This document shows, in pieces, positions 37,459 through 49,503 of a DNA stretch of 64,000 nucleotides. This stretch comes from Umbelopsis ramanniana AG. Taxonomy: Eukaryota > Mucoromycota > Umbelopsidomycetes > Umbelopsidales > Umbelopsidaceae. How positions within the stretch are numbered: position 1 is the first letter of the stretch; the number at the start of each line of letters is the position of its first letter. The notes under the pieces are model-generated. The model worked only from the letters and a program-made list of their open reading frames with translations, did no database searches and was not told where the DNA came from. Position numbers and translations under genes: made by a program. Location of the stretch: assembly GCF_025399195.1 (NCBI RefSeq), contig NW_026252105.1, forward strand, positions 248,001 through 312,000, read 5' to 3'.

Positions 37459-38356
37459 TTAATGATCTTTCTTAGCATCAGAATCGGTAGTTTCAGATTG
37501 ACGAGAATCCTTCTCTAACAAAAGAGAGCGCAACCACTTGATTTCCAGTTCTAACTCCTTGACGCGGGATTCAAGACGATCGGACTTTTCTGTCATTTCT
37601 TTTGCCGTGCGTTCCAAAGCTTGCTCGCGCTGCTTCTTCTTGATACGGAAACGAGCGCTAGCCGCTGTGTTGCGACGTCGCTTATCGTCGTCGCCAACAA
37701 TGCCTCGTTGATCGTCCTTCGATGGATGTTCACTGATAGGTGTGTTAGGAGCCGAGTTGGCGGGCGATGAAGTAGCACTGTCGTGGTTAGTATTCACGGT
37801 CAGTTGCTGCTTATAAACATTGGCGTGCTCGGCATGCTGCGCACTGGTCAACATGGTAGACATCGAAGCACCCACAGGAAGGTATGGGCCATTGCTGTTT
37901 AAAGTTTGAGGCATAGAAAATTCATTAGGCTGGTAACCTTGGTGATCGACTGTGTCACACATAAGAAAGTTGTGAAAAAATAGAAATAAAGCAGAAAAAT
38001 GAGAACCGTGATAAATCACAAACTGACAATCACTCGCATGTCAAGGATAACATCTTACCTATGGGGTGAAGTTCTTGTGATTTTGAACCACCATTTTGCT
38101 GCTGGTCTTGCTTAAGCTTGGCAACATGGCCAAGCACAAGTTCGTGTTGGTGTTGGTAGCTGTAACGGTGGTGTTGTTCAGGTGGCATAGGTTTGTCGTC
38201 TTGGATACCCATACCAGGGGGCATATCAAAGGTAAACTGAGCGTTGGCAAAGATGGCTAACTCATCAGCAAGTTCCTGTTCGCTTAGGTCATTTGTCTCT
38301 GGAACTTCAACGTTCAGAGAGGAGATGAATGACTCGAATGGGTATGTCTGTGACAT
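37459..38356 (-). CDS. bZIP transcription factor, CYS-3/MetR-like
   Basis: Exons 38356-38059 and 37949-37459 (109-bp intron) give about 262 residues. The N-terminal part has an acidic segment (near residues 15-35, NDLSEQELADELAIF) that could activate transcription, then a Gln/His-rich stretch. The bZIP domain is at about 189-246: basic region KRRRNTAASARFRIKKKQ with the invariant Asn193 and Arg201 seven residues apart, followed by a leucine zipper. The NTAASARFR signature is the one seen in Neurospora CYS-3, Aspergillus MetR and fission yeast Zip1, which switch on sulfur assimilation or respond to metal stress. The next gene upstream, same strand, is a Met30/SconB-type F-box protein, the family that ubiquitinates these factors, which strengthens the assignment. 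A general stress bZIP of the same subfamily remains possible. Confidence 0.82.
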
Positions 38357-39160
38357 AACTCTTTTCCGGGGTGCCGTCAGGGTCGTTTTTCTTACAAAAG
38401 GAAGAGAAAAAGCGGTGGCTATGTCCGTTTGGTTTAAAAAGAGAAAAAGAGAGAAACCGGGTTTAAGGAAAGAAGCTACCTCTTCATAAATAAAAAGTAT
38501 GATAGTTCAGTCCCGGACCATTGCTGCTTTATGGAGGCGGCCCATTGCTAACTTACTTTGACGCTTCGACAACCCAAGGAAAACACCATCCACATCGTAA
38601 CAACCACTTATCCGTTCACTTTTCCCTCTACCATTACATGAATTCACTCCCTTGTTATCGTGTCAAAAGATATCCAGTTAGTGCAGACTACACCAATGTA
38701 ATGCTCCGTTCCTCGCATTGACATTGAATCTCCGCCAACAAGCTGTTGCCACCATGGACTTTGCAGAGAACCAGCTTTTAAAACAAGCTATGTGAAAGAT
38801 TCGACGCAGGACTCCATCCGAGGAGTGGAACTAGCATCTGTAGTTTTATTCTTCACTTATTGATCGTACACTTGTTTCTTTTAAAAATGTCATCTATCAA
38901 TTAAACTTTATATCATCATAGTCTTCATGAATTTGTTGCTCTAGACGACTTTTGATTGGCTGACTAAATGGCCATCTGCAATGGGCCAATTCTGGTCATT
39001 TTCATGATTTTTTTTTATTTTTTTATTTTTGTAATGAACATTAGGGAGTGAAGAAGACAAATCTTGGTTATATAAAGGAAAACAAGAATGGAGTTGAGCT
39101 TTTGAATGAAAAAGGGTATTGCGCTGGTGTCTAGATTCTAAAAGACTAATTACTGTTGCG
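38357..39160. other. Spacer between the bZIP promoter and the MET30-like 3' end
   Basis: About 0.8 kb. The part next to the bZIP start is G/A-rich; the part next to the F-box gene's stop has T-runs (about 39008-39030) as expected for a 3' region. I found no exact palindrome of the CYS-3 type (ATGRYRYCAT) and no coding frame. Confidence 0.45.
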
Positions 39161-41226
39161 TTAAGCTTGTACTCCGTAGTCCCAAATTCTGATATCGCCA
39201 TCGTCTGAGGCGCTAATGACTTTCATATCGCTAAGAGCGACGGCGGTGACTGGCCCACGATGACCTTCAAGTGTGTGAATACATCGTCCACTTTCCATGT
39301 CCCACAGTTTGACAGAATTATCATGCGAGCCAGACACGATTCGAAGTTTGTCATAGGCAAGTGCCCAAACGCCTTCCACATGGCCAAACAAGGTTCGAAG
39401 GCATTGACCACCGACCATGGACCAAATCTTGATGGTGTTATCCAAAGATCCTGAGATAATGATCGGCTGATCTGATCTTGCTTCAGATTTATCTTCATCG
39501 CTAGATGGGTCGACTTGTTCATTGGCGTTATCAACGGTACAAATAGGACTAAAATCAGTGAGCTGTCTTCGTCGCTGTTGCTGTTGTTGTTGTAAATGCT
39601 GCTGTTGTCGTAAATAATGAAGCTGCTGATGCTGAACCATATCAGGTCGAGCGACTGGCACTTCAATAAATCGATGGGTGAAACCAGGACCCGAAGGAAT
39701 AGCTACTTGGACTTGTCCAACATGACCTTGTATCACTCGAATGCAAGTTCGTGTATTCAAATCCCATAATCGTATGGTTGTATCGTCGCTGCCTGATACA
39801 ATCATGGAATGTTGATGGATGCGAACACTGTTGACCCAGTCGGTATGACCACGAAGCGTACAGCATTCACCCGTTTCAAAATTCCAGACCTTGATGGTGG
39901 TGTCCACTGAGCCGCTGGCGAGAATGCGCGAGTCAAAGTGTAGGCTGACGATGCCATCGGTATGGCCTTCCAAAGTACGAATACATTGACCAGTTTGAAG
40001 GCTCCATATTTTTAAAGTATGGTCCATGGACCCGGTCACTAGCTTGGCATCATCGAATTGTAACGCTCGCACACATCGAGTGTGACCCGTTAGAACCCTA
40101 ATGACTTCTCCAGTTTCTAGATTCCATATACGGACGGTTTTATCGTAGGAACCGGTTATCAAAATGTTGCTGGTGTCACAGAATTGAAGGCACATTACGC
40201 CGTCGGTATGTCCTGACAATATCCGCATGTTGTATTTGTTACGTCGCCAATTTCGTTCAATGATGAGACGTTCACTGTAAACATCTTTCCATGGACGTTG
40301 TACTTGGGCTGGTATAGTGACAACATCGTGTGATACAGGCGGTGGGGTGGAAGCCTCTTGAGAATCAGACACTTGTGGACTTTCGATTCTTGGTCGCTTG
40401 ACTTCTCGTTCCGATGAAGCTTCACTCGAAGACGGTAAGTCTGACGATGTTGAGGCTAATATTGTAGTTTGGGATTCCCAAGTCTCGTCTGACCCACACG
40501 TATTGCGGAGCGGAGCATTAGCATATGATGCCATATGTACAGGTTGTGGCGAACTATTAGTGATCAGCGCTCTTTTTCGCATATTCGTCCTAGTTGTCCT
40601 TTTTTTGACAAGTGAGGGTAGGCCCCATCCGCATTTTGTGCATTTCTTATCGATATGTTGTTCGCACATGCGGTGCCATACTGCGTCGTCATCAGCTAAT
40701 GATTTCCATGTCCTGCTTACTTGAGCTGCGTGGCACAATGATTTCGCATCCAGAAATGATAGTATCTTCAGTGAAACTTCGCTAGGAAGAACGGCAATAA
40801 AATCAATTCGAAGCAGCGGTTGGACAGCATCATGTAGAAAAGATAATTGAGGCATGCAGCACGTGGACAATAAACCTTGCAATATGAGTATTCGTTGCTG
40901 AGGAGGTGCGGCGCTGAATAATGACCAAATATGCGTTATCGCTGCCTTGTCTGTACATCGAAGTTTGTCCATTTGCTGTTTAAAAACGAAGAGCATATTA
41001 GTTGGCGAGAAATCTCTAATTGACTGTGCAAATTACCGACATTTACCTTTTGAACATCGGTAAAGTTGTACTCGTCTGGCCCTCGTAGGCGAGCTAGATC
41101 AGGTCTATGCCGATAACAGAGTTTTCGGGGATTCGCCAGCTGCGTAGGCACATGTCTAGCGAGAAATCGTTGTACTGGAGTATTATTTTGCGAATCTTGA
41201 AATGGTTTTTCGTCGTCTGGCTCCAT
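39161..41226 (-). CDS. MET30: F-box/WD40 SCF substrate receptor, Met30/SconB type
   Basis: Exons 41226-41047 and 40975-39161 (71-bp intron) give about 664 residues. An N-terminal region with SAAPPQQRILILQGLLSTCC and the F-box at about 119-165 (AVLPSEVSLKILSFLDAKSLCHAAQVSRTW) should bind Skp1. HIDKKCTKCGWGLP and RPWKDVYSERLIIERNWRR are hallmarks of Met30, SCON-2 and SconB. Seven WD40 repeats follow from about residue 308. The fifth carries an insertion of about 75 residues with a short polyglutamine run, which would loop out from the propeller. In yeast and moulds this SCF subunit ubiquitinates the sulfur activator (Met4, CYS-3 or Zip1) when sulfur is ample. The CYS-3-like bZIP lies directly downstream on the same strand. 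Identity is strong; control of this particular neighbour is inference. Confidence 0.93.
39572..39612 (-). repeat. CAG/CAA (polyglutamine) run inside the MET30-like gene
   Basis: On the minus strand this is a mixed CAA/CAG/CGA run encoding Gln-rich sequence inside the fifth WD40 repeat insertion. Mixed codons make it more stable than a pure repeat. It may vary in length between strains. Confidence 0.7.
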
Positions 41227-41907
41227 TAGTGTGAGAAGAATGAGATTGCAAAAAACGGTCAGACCTGACTTTTGAGCCTGGCGGACTGAATTTTTTTCTT
41301 CTCATCTTTGACTTTGGCCAATGAGAACCACCAGTTCCGCAAATAAAGCGTCCTACCAGGAGTCTCTTCGAAAATGGAAGGAACCATCTTTGCTACGTCT
41401 CAGGCAGGCATTGAATAGCAGTTATAATCTCTTGTGTTTGATTGCTTAATTCTATAGCTGTGCTTATTAGCAGCTATCACCTCCATTAGTCATCCAATGG
41501 CTTTAGACCAAGTAATGGTTTCAGCGGGATGGCTGGTCATATGGCAAAACCTCTCTTCCCCATACTTAATTCTCAAACTACCTCGCTATCATTCGCAAGC
41601 CAAACAGACGTTAATTCATCTGTGGAATGACATTTCGTCTTCAACGTAAACTTATAACGTCTTACCGGCACCGTTCACTTGGATTTCCCGCGAATTGCCA
41701 CCGATAAGCCTTACATTAGCTTACAACTCAGGCATCATCCCCTTCTGCAAGTCCATAGATGCACATTCGCAGGATTATGTATTTGTCTAAATCAAGTGCT
41801 TGTATGTCTTTTATATATTCGAAAAAAATTGGGACTTTTTTCACAAAGCAAGTGGCAATAATACACAAGAGGGAAAAGGGAGAAAAGAAGGAGATAGGTT
41901 TTTTCTT
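41227..41907. other. Spacer between the MET30-like promoter and the TOM40 3' end
   Basis: About 0.7 kb of AT-rich sequence. It holds the MET30-like promoter at its left and the TOM40 3' untranslated region at its right. CCAAT-like elements appear near 41316 and 41492. No coding frame or RNA gene was seen. Confidence 0.4.
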
Positions 41908-43261
41908 CTAAGCAGATAGCATAATACCAACACCGAATTTACTCTGACCCTTCATATGATCCAAGTCACCGCTCACAAGGAAGGAGAAACCAGGTGCCAT
42001 CTTTTCTTCCAAAACAGCAGAAGTACGACCAGTCGTATCGATTTGTCCACGGAAAGTAGCTTGTCGGAAATCAAATTTACCACCAACAGTAGCAACGGCT
42101 TCTCGTCTGCCACCTTGAGCAACCAAGTTGAGCTCGACACCAAAGTCGACCTTCTCGTTGATGCGCTGATAGTAGGTAGCTTGAACAACTCCAACACCCT
42201 GGAATTGGGCAGTAGCGACGAAGTCTTTGCCGGTATACTTGCCCACAAGGGACATCATAGACTCTTCAATCTCGGTAGTAGGGCGTTGGAGAACGAATTC
42301 CGAACCAACAGCAAAATTAGAGGTGAGGGATTGAAGGTATGATGCCATATAGATACCAGTAAATTCCAAGGGACTGGGGTTCATTGCCTTGACGTTGGCA
42401 GAGAAGTCAGTTCCAATATAATCCTGTTCCAATTGAATCATGGAGTGTCCAGGGGTATTGGTGAACTATAAACGATGTAGAACAGTCAGTATACTATGGC
42501 CGGTGACCAAAGAGTATGCGCCCAAACTCATTACCTGTCCAACAATCTTGGTCATTGAGCTAGGGCTCCACATGTGTCTATAAGAAATATCAGAGAGCAT
42601 AAGACGGAGTGTCTACACCTTTAACTATCACGCCCAATAACCTTTACCTAATGGTACCGTTCATGTTGGTATCATTGTCCATAGTACCTTGCATCATGGT
42701 CTAGATTAGATTTTGTCGTTAGCATGATTTCGTTTCCGGGTTGGCGCTCATCAAAAATGTAAATAAATCACTCACTCTCTCGGTAGTATAACCAGCCATG
42801 AAGTTATACATTGGGGGAGCAACTTGAGAGCCAAGGGAGAACTGATGTTGAACATGGAAGTTTCCGGAGAGCTCCTTAATAATGTTGGCTTGTGCACCAT
42901 CGAAAATATAGTTGGTCAAGAAAGTGTCTGGAAGAATAGAAATGAAAGGAAAACAAAAGAGAAAAAGTATATTAGATTAGCCAATGTCAATGCGCGTAAA
43001 ACAAATAAGTAGGATGCTATTGCTGCGATCACGTCGATGGTAGATCGCGTAAAGGCGTAATGGATGGATCAGTGGAGACCAACCTTTTGTTTCAAAGTGC
43101 AGTCTCTCAAATTTGCCGGGATTGGGCAAGTTGAGGCGCTGTCTGTAGGAATTAACGGAGCTGTACCAGCCCATGGGGTTCCATGGGGAATATTGGGTCT
43201 TTTCCTGCTGCTTTTGCGGAATACCGAGTGGAGAGAAGGGCTGATAGGCAGGTACAGACAT
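41908..43261 (-). CDS. TOM40: Mitochondrial import channel Tom40
   Basis: Five exons, 43261-43084, 42927-42776, 42700-42648, 42577-42535 and 42465-41908, join in frame to about 327 residues. The protein is the beta-barrel pore of the outer-membrane TOM complex. The N-terminal part (NPMGWYSSVNSYRQRLNLPNPGKFE) contains the conserved NPG-x-FE stretch. Barrel strands follow with FHVQHQFSLGSQ, MYNFMAGYTTER, GTDFSANVKAMNPSP and the C-terminal beta signal region FGVGIMLSA. The family normally runs 340-390 residues; this one is short mainly at the N terminus. The two small middle exons (53 and 43 nt) are required to keep frame between well-conserved parts. The start is only 90 bp from the divergent Rmp1-like gene, so both probably share one promoter region. 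Confidence 0.93.
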
Positions 43262-43351
43262 TGCAAATCAAAGGAAAGTAGCGAATCGTAGTTCCACGTC
43301 AAAGTCAAAATTTCTTTGGTAGCCCCCCACTGCCAGGCCTGTCGTGACATC
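43262..43351. promoter_or_regulatory. Compact bidirectional promoter region, TOM40 / Rmp1-like
   Basis: Only about 90 bp separate the TOM40 start (minus strand) from the first ATG of the plus-strand gene (135 bp if its second ATG is used). No TATA box is evident. Both genes must start transcription inside this interval or inside each other's 5' ends. Confidence 0.5.
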
Positions 43352-45227
43352 ATGCTCAGCCTCCGAAAGAAAAGCCGTCCCAAATTTTTTGAGTCCATGG
43401 TTGCTTTCCCTTCCTCCGCTATGCCGACCATACTAGACCGTGACATGCCTGAATGTCCGGTCAGAATTGCATCCACTCCACCCAATTCAGACGATGACCC
43501 CTTCAATATGCGAAAACTTTCGGCTTTTGTTAAGGCTTCTCGGAAACAAGACTTTTGGTTAGAACTGGCCATATGGGATAGGATATACTACAAGAACGTC
43601 AACCAGCACAGACAGTCCCATTACTTTAAGAAATTCGGTGAGGTATGTTTAAGATAGATATATCTTTATGACTTGTGTTCATTGGACTTGATGTTGGTAT
43701 TGATCTTTTTTGGGTTTTGGTAATACAATTTGTAGGTGCGGAGATTGATGAAACGGCTGAAAGAAATTAATCCGTCGGCTGAGGTAGCAAAGCTGTATAC
43801 TTCATTCTATAACGAAACACCGTAAGAAATTTTCAAAAGAAGGGTACACATCAATATAAGACATCCACTCATTTTCTCTAAGTCTTGCAAAATGCAAAGG
43901 AAATCCTACAACATCACCAACTCTCGAATATGCCAATTACAGCCTGCATAGAATAATATCGGCAGCGTTGTTGATAGATCGGGCAAGTTTGAAAATCAAG
44001 AAAAGGATTACTTAAAAACTCTTTACTAATGCGAGGTATCTCGAATAGATTCAAGTGCTTTCTATTGAGACATATAGGTAGCTAACTATCATATATATTA
44101 CACCAAAGCGAACATTCCACCACTAACCCTGTTAACAGAGCACACCAGCATCTCCTGAACAAGAAATACTTTATCCCTCTAACGCTGGTCATTATGGGGC
44201 TCTGTAGCAGGACGTTTCTAACTTGTAAACAATGGGGTGTTGAAATAGACGACTATTATGACCTTATGATAGACTGGAAGCAAAAGTTCCCTACCGACAC
44301 AAAGAACACATCGCTTTCTTATTCAGACATTGACAAAACCACCATGAAACAGGCGAGGAAGAAGGCGTCTGGGGAGTTTAGCCAGCGACGGTAAGTGCGG
44401 TCTGATACGAACATACATCACCTTTGAATAATGGCTTATATATCCTGCTTCCAGAATATCTGAATTCAAACCTGTTCATCTTGAGTCTGGAAATGTTTCA
44501 GCTGATATCCGTGAAACTTTTTTGGACACGTCGATAGAAGATACAGTGAGTCGAATTGCAAAAGAAAATGGTCTTAAAGGAGATATTGCTATGGAAGATT
44601 ATGGAGGTTTGTAGTAATTTGCATGATTCAATATGGAGTAGGTAAATTCGTCCTCTGATGGAAGAGTTTTGTTTGGTTTAGAAATATTGACCCGGGATTC
44701 CACTGAACCCAAAATGGAAGGCAAGCCAATGGATTATGGAGGTATATACATTCACGCACATTGCGAATTCTTGTCACCGCCATACTTACAATTTATGAAA
44801 ATAATTACATCTATATTCAGAAATTGTGCTCCGTGATGATACAGTTGCTGAAGAGGAAAACATAATCAAAGTGATATCGGAACCGAATTCTACATCGCAA
44901 GAGAATGCTCACGAAATGAAGCAGAAGACGGGTATGAAGCGAAAGTCAAAGGATGAGGATGAACCTTATGTGGTTGTCAAGGACGCGGTGTCTATAGCGG
45001 AAAAGCAAAAGAAGAAAAAGAAACGAAAGATGGCAGCAAATGAACAAGTTAAATACAATGACGGCGCCAAGAGCCAAAAGAAGAGCGCAAGCAGCAGCTC
45101 ATTATCAAACAATGGAAAAGCTGAAATGAAAGAAAAGGTGAAGACGAAGGTGCAGCAGGCGTCAACCTCGGATAAGAAATCGAAAGGATCCAGAAAGGAT
45201 GAGATTGACGACATTTTTGGGTTCTAA
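43352..45227 (+). CDS. Rmp1/Nepro-like RNase MRP protein
   Basis: Seven exons, 43352-43642, 43736-43821, 43883-43986, 44141-44390, 44455-44606, 44682-44741 and 44821-45227, give about 449 residues. The N-terminal helical domain has FWLELAIWDRIYYKNVNQHRQ followed by VRRLMKRLKEI, matching the Nepro_N / Rmp1 pattern (aromatic-rich helix, K-NQHR, then a basic helix). The following helices, LEYANYSLHRIISAALLIDRA and NKKYFIPLTLVIMG, fit the same family. The C-terminal part is charged, with a KKKKKKRK patch (nucleolar signal) and an end RKDEIDDIFGF typical of nucleolar proteins. The yeast member is a specific subunit of RNase MRP, which cuts pre-rRNA. Exon 3 was placed by reading frame: its donor (CAAgtttg) and the acceptor acagag are weak, so this join is less sure. 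ATG 43397 could be the true start. Confidence 0.65.
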
Positions 45228-45277
45228 AATGACAAGTCCATTGAAGCTTGCATACCCGAACTTCATTTGCCCTAATT

Positions 45278-48200
45278 TCAAATCGGTTCTGGCTCATCAA
45301 CCGGCTGCCATGGTGCCACAGTGTCCATTAGAGGATTCCGTGACTTGATATCGCCTGTGGTGCGGTTGAAAGACCAAGGCGGTGTAGGACCGGCAGAGAC
45401 AATGTCCAAGTGACTTCTTGGATATTGCGGTTTGGGTAACGAAAGTGTGTAGTTTGAACGTAATAAATTGATACCCGGCGCCTTATTCTCGTTTTTTGAA
45501 TCACCTCGCTGTACATTCGATTCTGGTTCATCCATTGTGCGTCCTTCCCAAAATTCATCGGACCATATCATGGATCGACCCTTGACTTCAAGTTCCGATT
45601 GGCTACTTGTAGTTAAGTGTCCTTCGTGACTATCCTGCGAGTCATCCACAGACCCTCTCTTCCAGGTAAAAGACCATAAATTCTTGTTTTCCTTCCTTTC
45701 AGAGGAAGCAGAGGCTTCTGTGACCACAGCTGTACATTTTGGAGAAGCATCACCTTTCACCTTATCCGCAGCAGGCATAGGGTCGTCTCCACTGGTACAG
45801 GGGTTGTCACTGTCGTAACTACCAGAACTGCTACGAAAACCGCCTAGACTGCTAGTCTTGAACGTAATGATTGAGCTTGTGCTGCTAGCACTCATAGTAG
45901 TGGTGTTAGAGTTGTAGGACGATGTGAGCTGTGTTGAACTTTCCGAGTTGCTACGCGGCTTTTGGGATGGTTCTCGGGTCATACTAAGCTCATCGATGAC
46001 TTTTTCAGCAACCCAAGATCTCGTGAGCTGAAAATCAAACTCATCAATATTCCAATTTCATATGAGCGAAGGTTACCTTTCTTGCATCTATACACTCACC
46101 AAATATTGTGTTATGACGACTTGTTGCATTGGCACCGGCATATCTTCCTTATCGTCCTCAGAGGTTGGAAGACCAAGCTTGTTGTTAGAAGCGCTTTTAA
46201 GGGCATCAGAGAGCCTGGTTCTCCTTGATTTATACATGGACTTTACGAATTGAGATGGAATCGATGGCAAGTAATCTGGGCATTTTTGATAATACTCAAA
46301 GTTGCGAGCCAGTTCTACAAACCGCTGGTCTTGCTTCAGCATCAGTTTCTCGGTAGCAGATATGTCGGACGGTGCCATCATCGACTCCATCTTATGTGCT
46401 ACTGCATCCTTACTCTTGGATCGTGTTGTAGGTGTGGAAATACTGGTAGCAGGTGCTGGCCCACGATAGCTCTTGATGAAGGCAATGATATACGTTACAT
46501 CGTGTATGAAGGTCCCAAGGAATGGAACGATCGGCTTTGTAACTCTGAGAACATCCGCTGACTTCTGTTCGATTTCCAACATGTTGCGTATTCTATCGCG
46601 GTATCTACGATAATTGCAACTTTCAGACATGATGCTATTTAGCATGTCTAATCTTGCTAAACTCTTTTTGGGTATAAATGACCATGTCCGTTTCAGCCGT
46701 TGGATGGGAGGTGTACCGAGGGAAGACACGATGGCTTTCAATGTTTGAAAATTTCGAAGTTCTAAGCATTTACTTGCGATCTTAATCCAATGGTTAACAT
46801 GTTGGGCCCGCACTGACGCCTCTTGTGGAAGAAGAATACAATGCTCTATATATCTTGTGAGATAATTGAAGAAATCCGTCGACGCTACAATATTGGGGTG
46901 AGGAGCCTTTGCGCTATGTTCTATCAAAGCGTCGGTTCGAATAGCACGGAAGATTGAGGAATCAATCAGTGTAAGCTGATAGGCTACCATATTTGGACGG
47001 AATTGCAGAATGGATTGAACCATAGCTGCCGACACATTAAGGGTGTGCAACTGATTGATAATTACTTTATGATCTGGAATGTATGCCTTCTTTTGCGATG
47101 GATCACCGTCACCCGGATCGGATCTTTGAACTAGCAGATGCAGCTTTTGTTCGGGTATATAAGAAGCGGTGGCACTGTTTTCGTATGAATCACTCTCAGA
47201 TCTATCAGTCAATGCTGCGTCTTGATCTTGAAAGTGCTTATAAACGACCTGTAGTGGGGGGATTGGTATTTTCGGTATGTTGTCGTTGCTCCTTTGCGTA
47301 CCAGGAACTATCAGGTTATCTTCCTGTAACATTTGCGCAGGTACGGTTTGTGATACATCAACAGAATTGTCAAAGTGGAAAGACGAGTTTGCTAGACTGT
47401 CAAGAGAAAACCAAGCAAGATTTGAGTTTTGTGCACTCTTGTCAATGGCTCGATTCTCTCCTCGCGATAAGTGAGGGATCGACAGCATGCCTTTGATCGT
47501 GCTGGCTCGTCGACCATTCAACGCTGAGTGCTGCGGAGACGGTCTTCCGAGGTTGGGCGAGGACGCTCGTCTATAAATAACAGTATCTAGTTTTCGCCTC
47601 AACGTCGCTACAGATCCTATATTATCAAATCATCAATCTAGTATCCCATCATGTCAATATTCACTTATCGTTTCCCAGACGTACCTTGAGGGGATACCAT
47701 AGCTGCTTGATGTCGAGGAGGTTCTGGTTTCGTATGGTTGTCAGATTTGTCGAACACAATGGACTCTGGGCTTTCTTGAAACGGAGTCGAAGGGTCCAGG
47801 CTACTCTCCGGAATTGTCACTTGAAACTGTGGAATATTCAGTTTTGGCGTACCCAAATATCCTCGTCCAGTTGATAAGCTCCTCTGCATAAATATACCCT
47901 GTGGTTTAGTTGGTAAATTTACCAGGGACGTGTCGACTGGCTTCCTCTTCAATATTTTCGGTTTGGGCGGCACAGGCGGTGGTGACTTTGGAGATGGTGA
48001 TAGTGGTATGCTCGACATGTTTTGGATGTTTGTGTTGCATAATGTGTTTTTGATGGATTCAGCGCTCTGTAAACACTGACGTGCTAAAGCGAAGCATTCT
48101 GAAGAAGGGCTGGAGGTGGATAAAATCACTTGAAGGGAAAAAGTTTTTTAGATGCAGTTTACGTGAGGAAGTCGCGTCCTACCAAACCTTAACTATTTAC

Positions 48201-48376
48201 CTACTTTCATCAGGAAAAGCGACTTTTTTTAACTCTTCACAAATCAGTAACACAGCTTTTATATACAGACGATATGCTTGCTGACCACGAAGAGGTTCAC
48301 TGTTACTGTCATATTTTCGCAATTCATTGTCAACAAAAATCTCAATAAGAAGGCTGTACCTTGGGTTGTCCTTCAT
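45278..48376 (-). CDS. Ras guanine-nucleotide exchange factor (RasGEF domain)
   Basis: Exons 48376-48205, 48128-47685, 47616-46100 and 46027-45278 join in frame to about 960 residues. The catalytic RasGEF (CDC25-homology) domain lies around residues 360-640 with FRPNMVAYQLTLIDSSIFRAI, NIVASTDFFNYLTRYIEHCI and LKAIVSSLGTPPIQRLKRTW. It should load GTP on Ras or a close relative. The N-terminal 60 residues are helical and amphipathic (EPLRGQQAYRLYIKAVLLICEEL), with a weak MIT-like character; a Pro-rich stretch follows (SPKSPPPVPPKPK, possible SH3 ligand). The C-terminal 240 residues are Ser/Thr-rich and probably regulatory. No clear RasGEF_N module is visible. The 5' end is uncertain: an upstream helical frame (from ATG 48422) runs into this one with a one-base shift near 48359. 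The gene is divergent from a RasGAP gene 1.1 kb away. Confidence 0.82.
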
Positions 48377-49503
48377 GTTGTTTAGCCTGAGCTAATGACT
48401 GAAATGATGCAATCGCCTCCATGAACTTTTCGATATAATGGCTGGGATAAAACTACAAGCAGCCGCTATCATAGACGTTAGTGCACAAACTCATGCGCCT
48501 CAGCCGGTCGACTGATTTGTGTAAAAAAAGATTGAAGAGAAGTTGATATCGCTTTGAGATATAGTGCTACGACTTCAATAACAGCAGTAATATGAATTTG
48601 TTGTTGACGAGGAAAGAAAGATAATGGCTGGGAAGGCGCGATGCCAAAAAACAAAGTGTGTTACAAGGCGATATGACCCCTGTCCAACCCCCTTCAAAAT
48701 TGGGGACTTGAGACGGTGTAAGTTTGGAGACAGAAGCAGAAAAAATAAAATGTGCGCTTGAATACAATATATTTGTCAAGACTTCCGAACAATCACCACT
48801 GCACGTAGAAAAAACAATGACCACGCATGGAATTTACCTAGCACCATAGAGATTACTCAATGATTTTTTTTTATCACGATTACCCTCGAAGGAGGGACCT
48901 GATAATCTTCACAGTAATGTAAAAATCGAATCAGGTATAGGTAGTTCATAAAGCAAACTAAACAATGTTACCCTCATTTCGTCAAATGGATGGTGCCCAT
49001 CGTTTAAGAATCTGTTTAATGGTTTTAAGCCGCATGCAGGCGCGGGTCAATGCTGAAACCAGCCAAGATCAACAACTGTGTGTGACCTTTTTATTTTTTT
49101 GATATGGTGTGGGATCGACAGTTTGCGAGCAGCGTGGCTTCAATTCACAAAGGATCGCATTTGAAAACATCTTCAAAAATGAAACGTCCATCTAGGACAA
49201 GGCACGATAACTAACATGAGATATTTCATAAATCCAAGGTCGTCTCCCATTTGCCATGGTTTTACTAGCCATTAGTTGACTTGACCCTGTAACCCGAAAA
49301 TTCACTCCTTGGACGTTCTCCGTGAGGTTCTACATTACTGTACTTGTGTGAGCGATTCACATCTCCTGATTGAAATCCATCCCTCGAAGTTGCTTTTTTT
49401 TTCTGTCCAAATAAAATCTGGTGTCGCAAAACGACCTAAAGTACCAGTTGGGGTGACCCAGCATTCAATAGCTCCCTTTCCATTTTACCTCACCTTTTTT
49501 TTG
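48377..49503. other. Divergent spacer between RasGEF and RasGAP genes
   Basis: About 1.1 kb containing both promoters. Near 48377-48480 on the minus strand is a helical frame (KFMEAIASFQSLAQAKQ) that is probably the true 5' coding part of the RasGEF gene in a shifted frame. The middle, 48560-48830, holds a minus-strand open frame of 85 codons without family motifs. The RasGAP side is T-rich just before the start. Confidence 0.45.

Noticed and set aside
37459-41700. CYS-3-type palindromes (ATGRYRYCAT) as autoregulatory sites near the sulfur regulators
   Set aside because: No exact match was found by eye in the two promoter regions, so none is annotated.
43987-44140. Skipping 43883-43986 in the Rmp1-like gene by joining 43821 directly to 44139
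   Set aside because: It is in frame, but 43883-43986 encodes helices (EYANYSLHRIISAALLIDRA) that fit the family and are otherwise unexplained.
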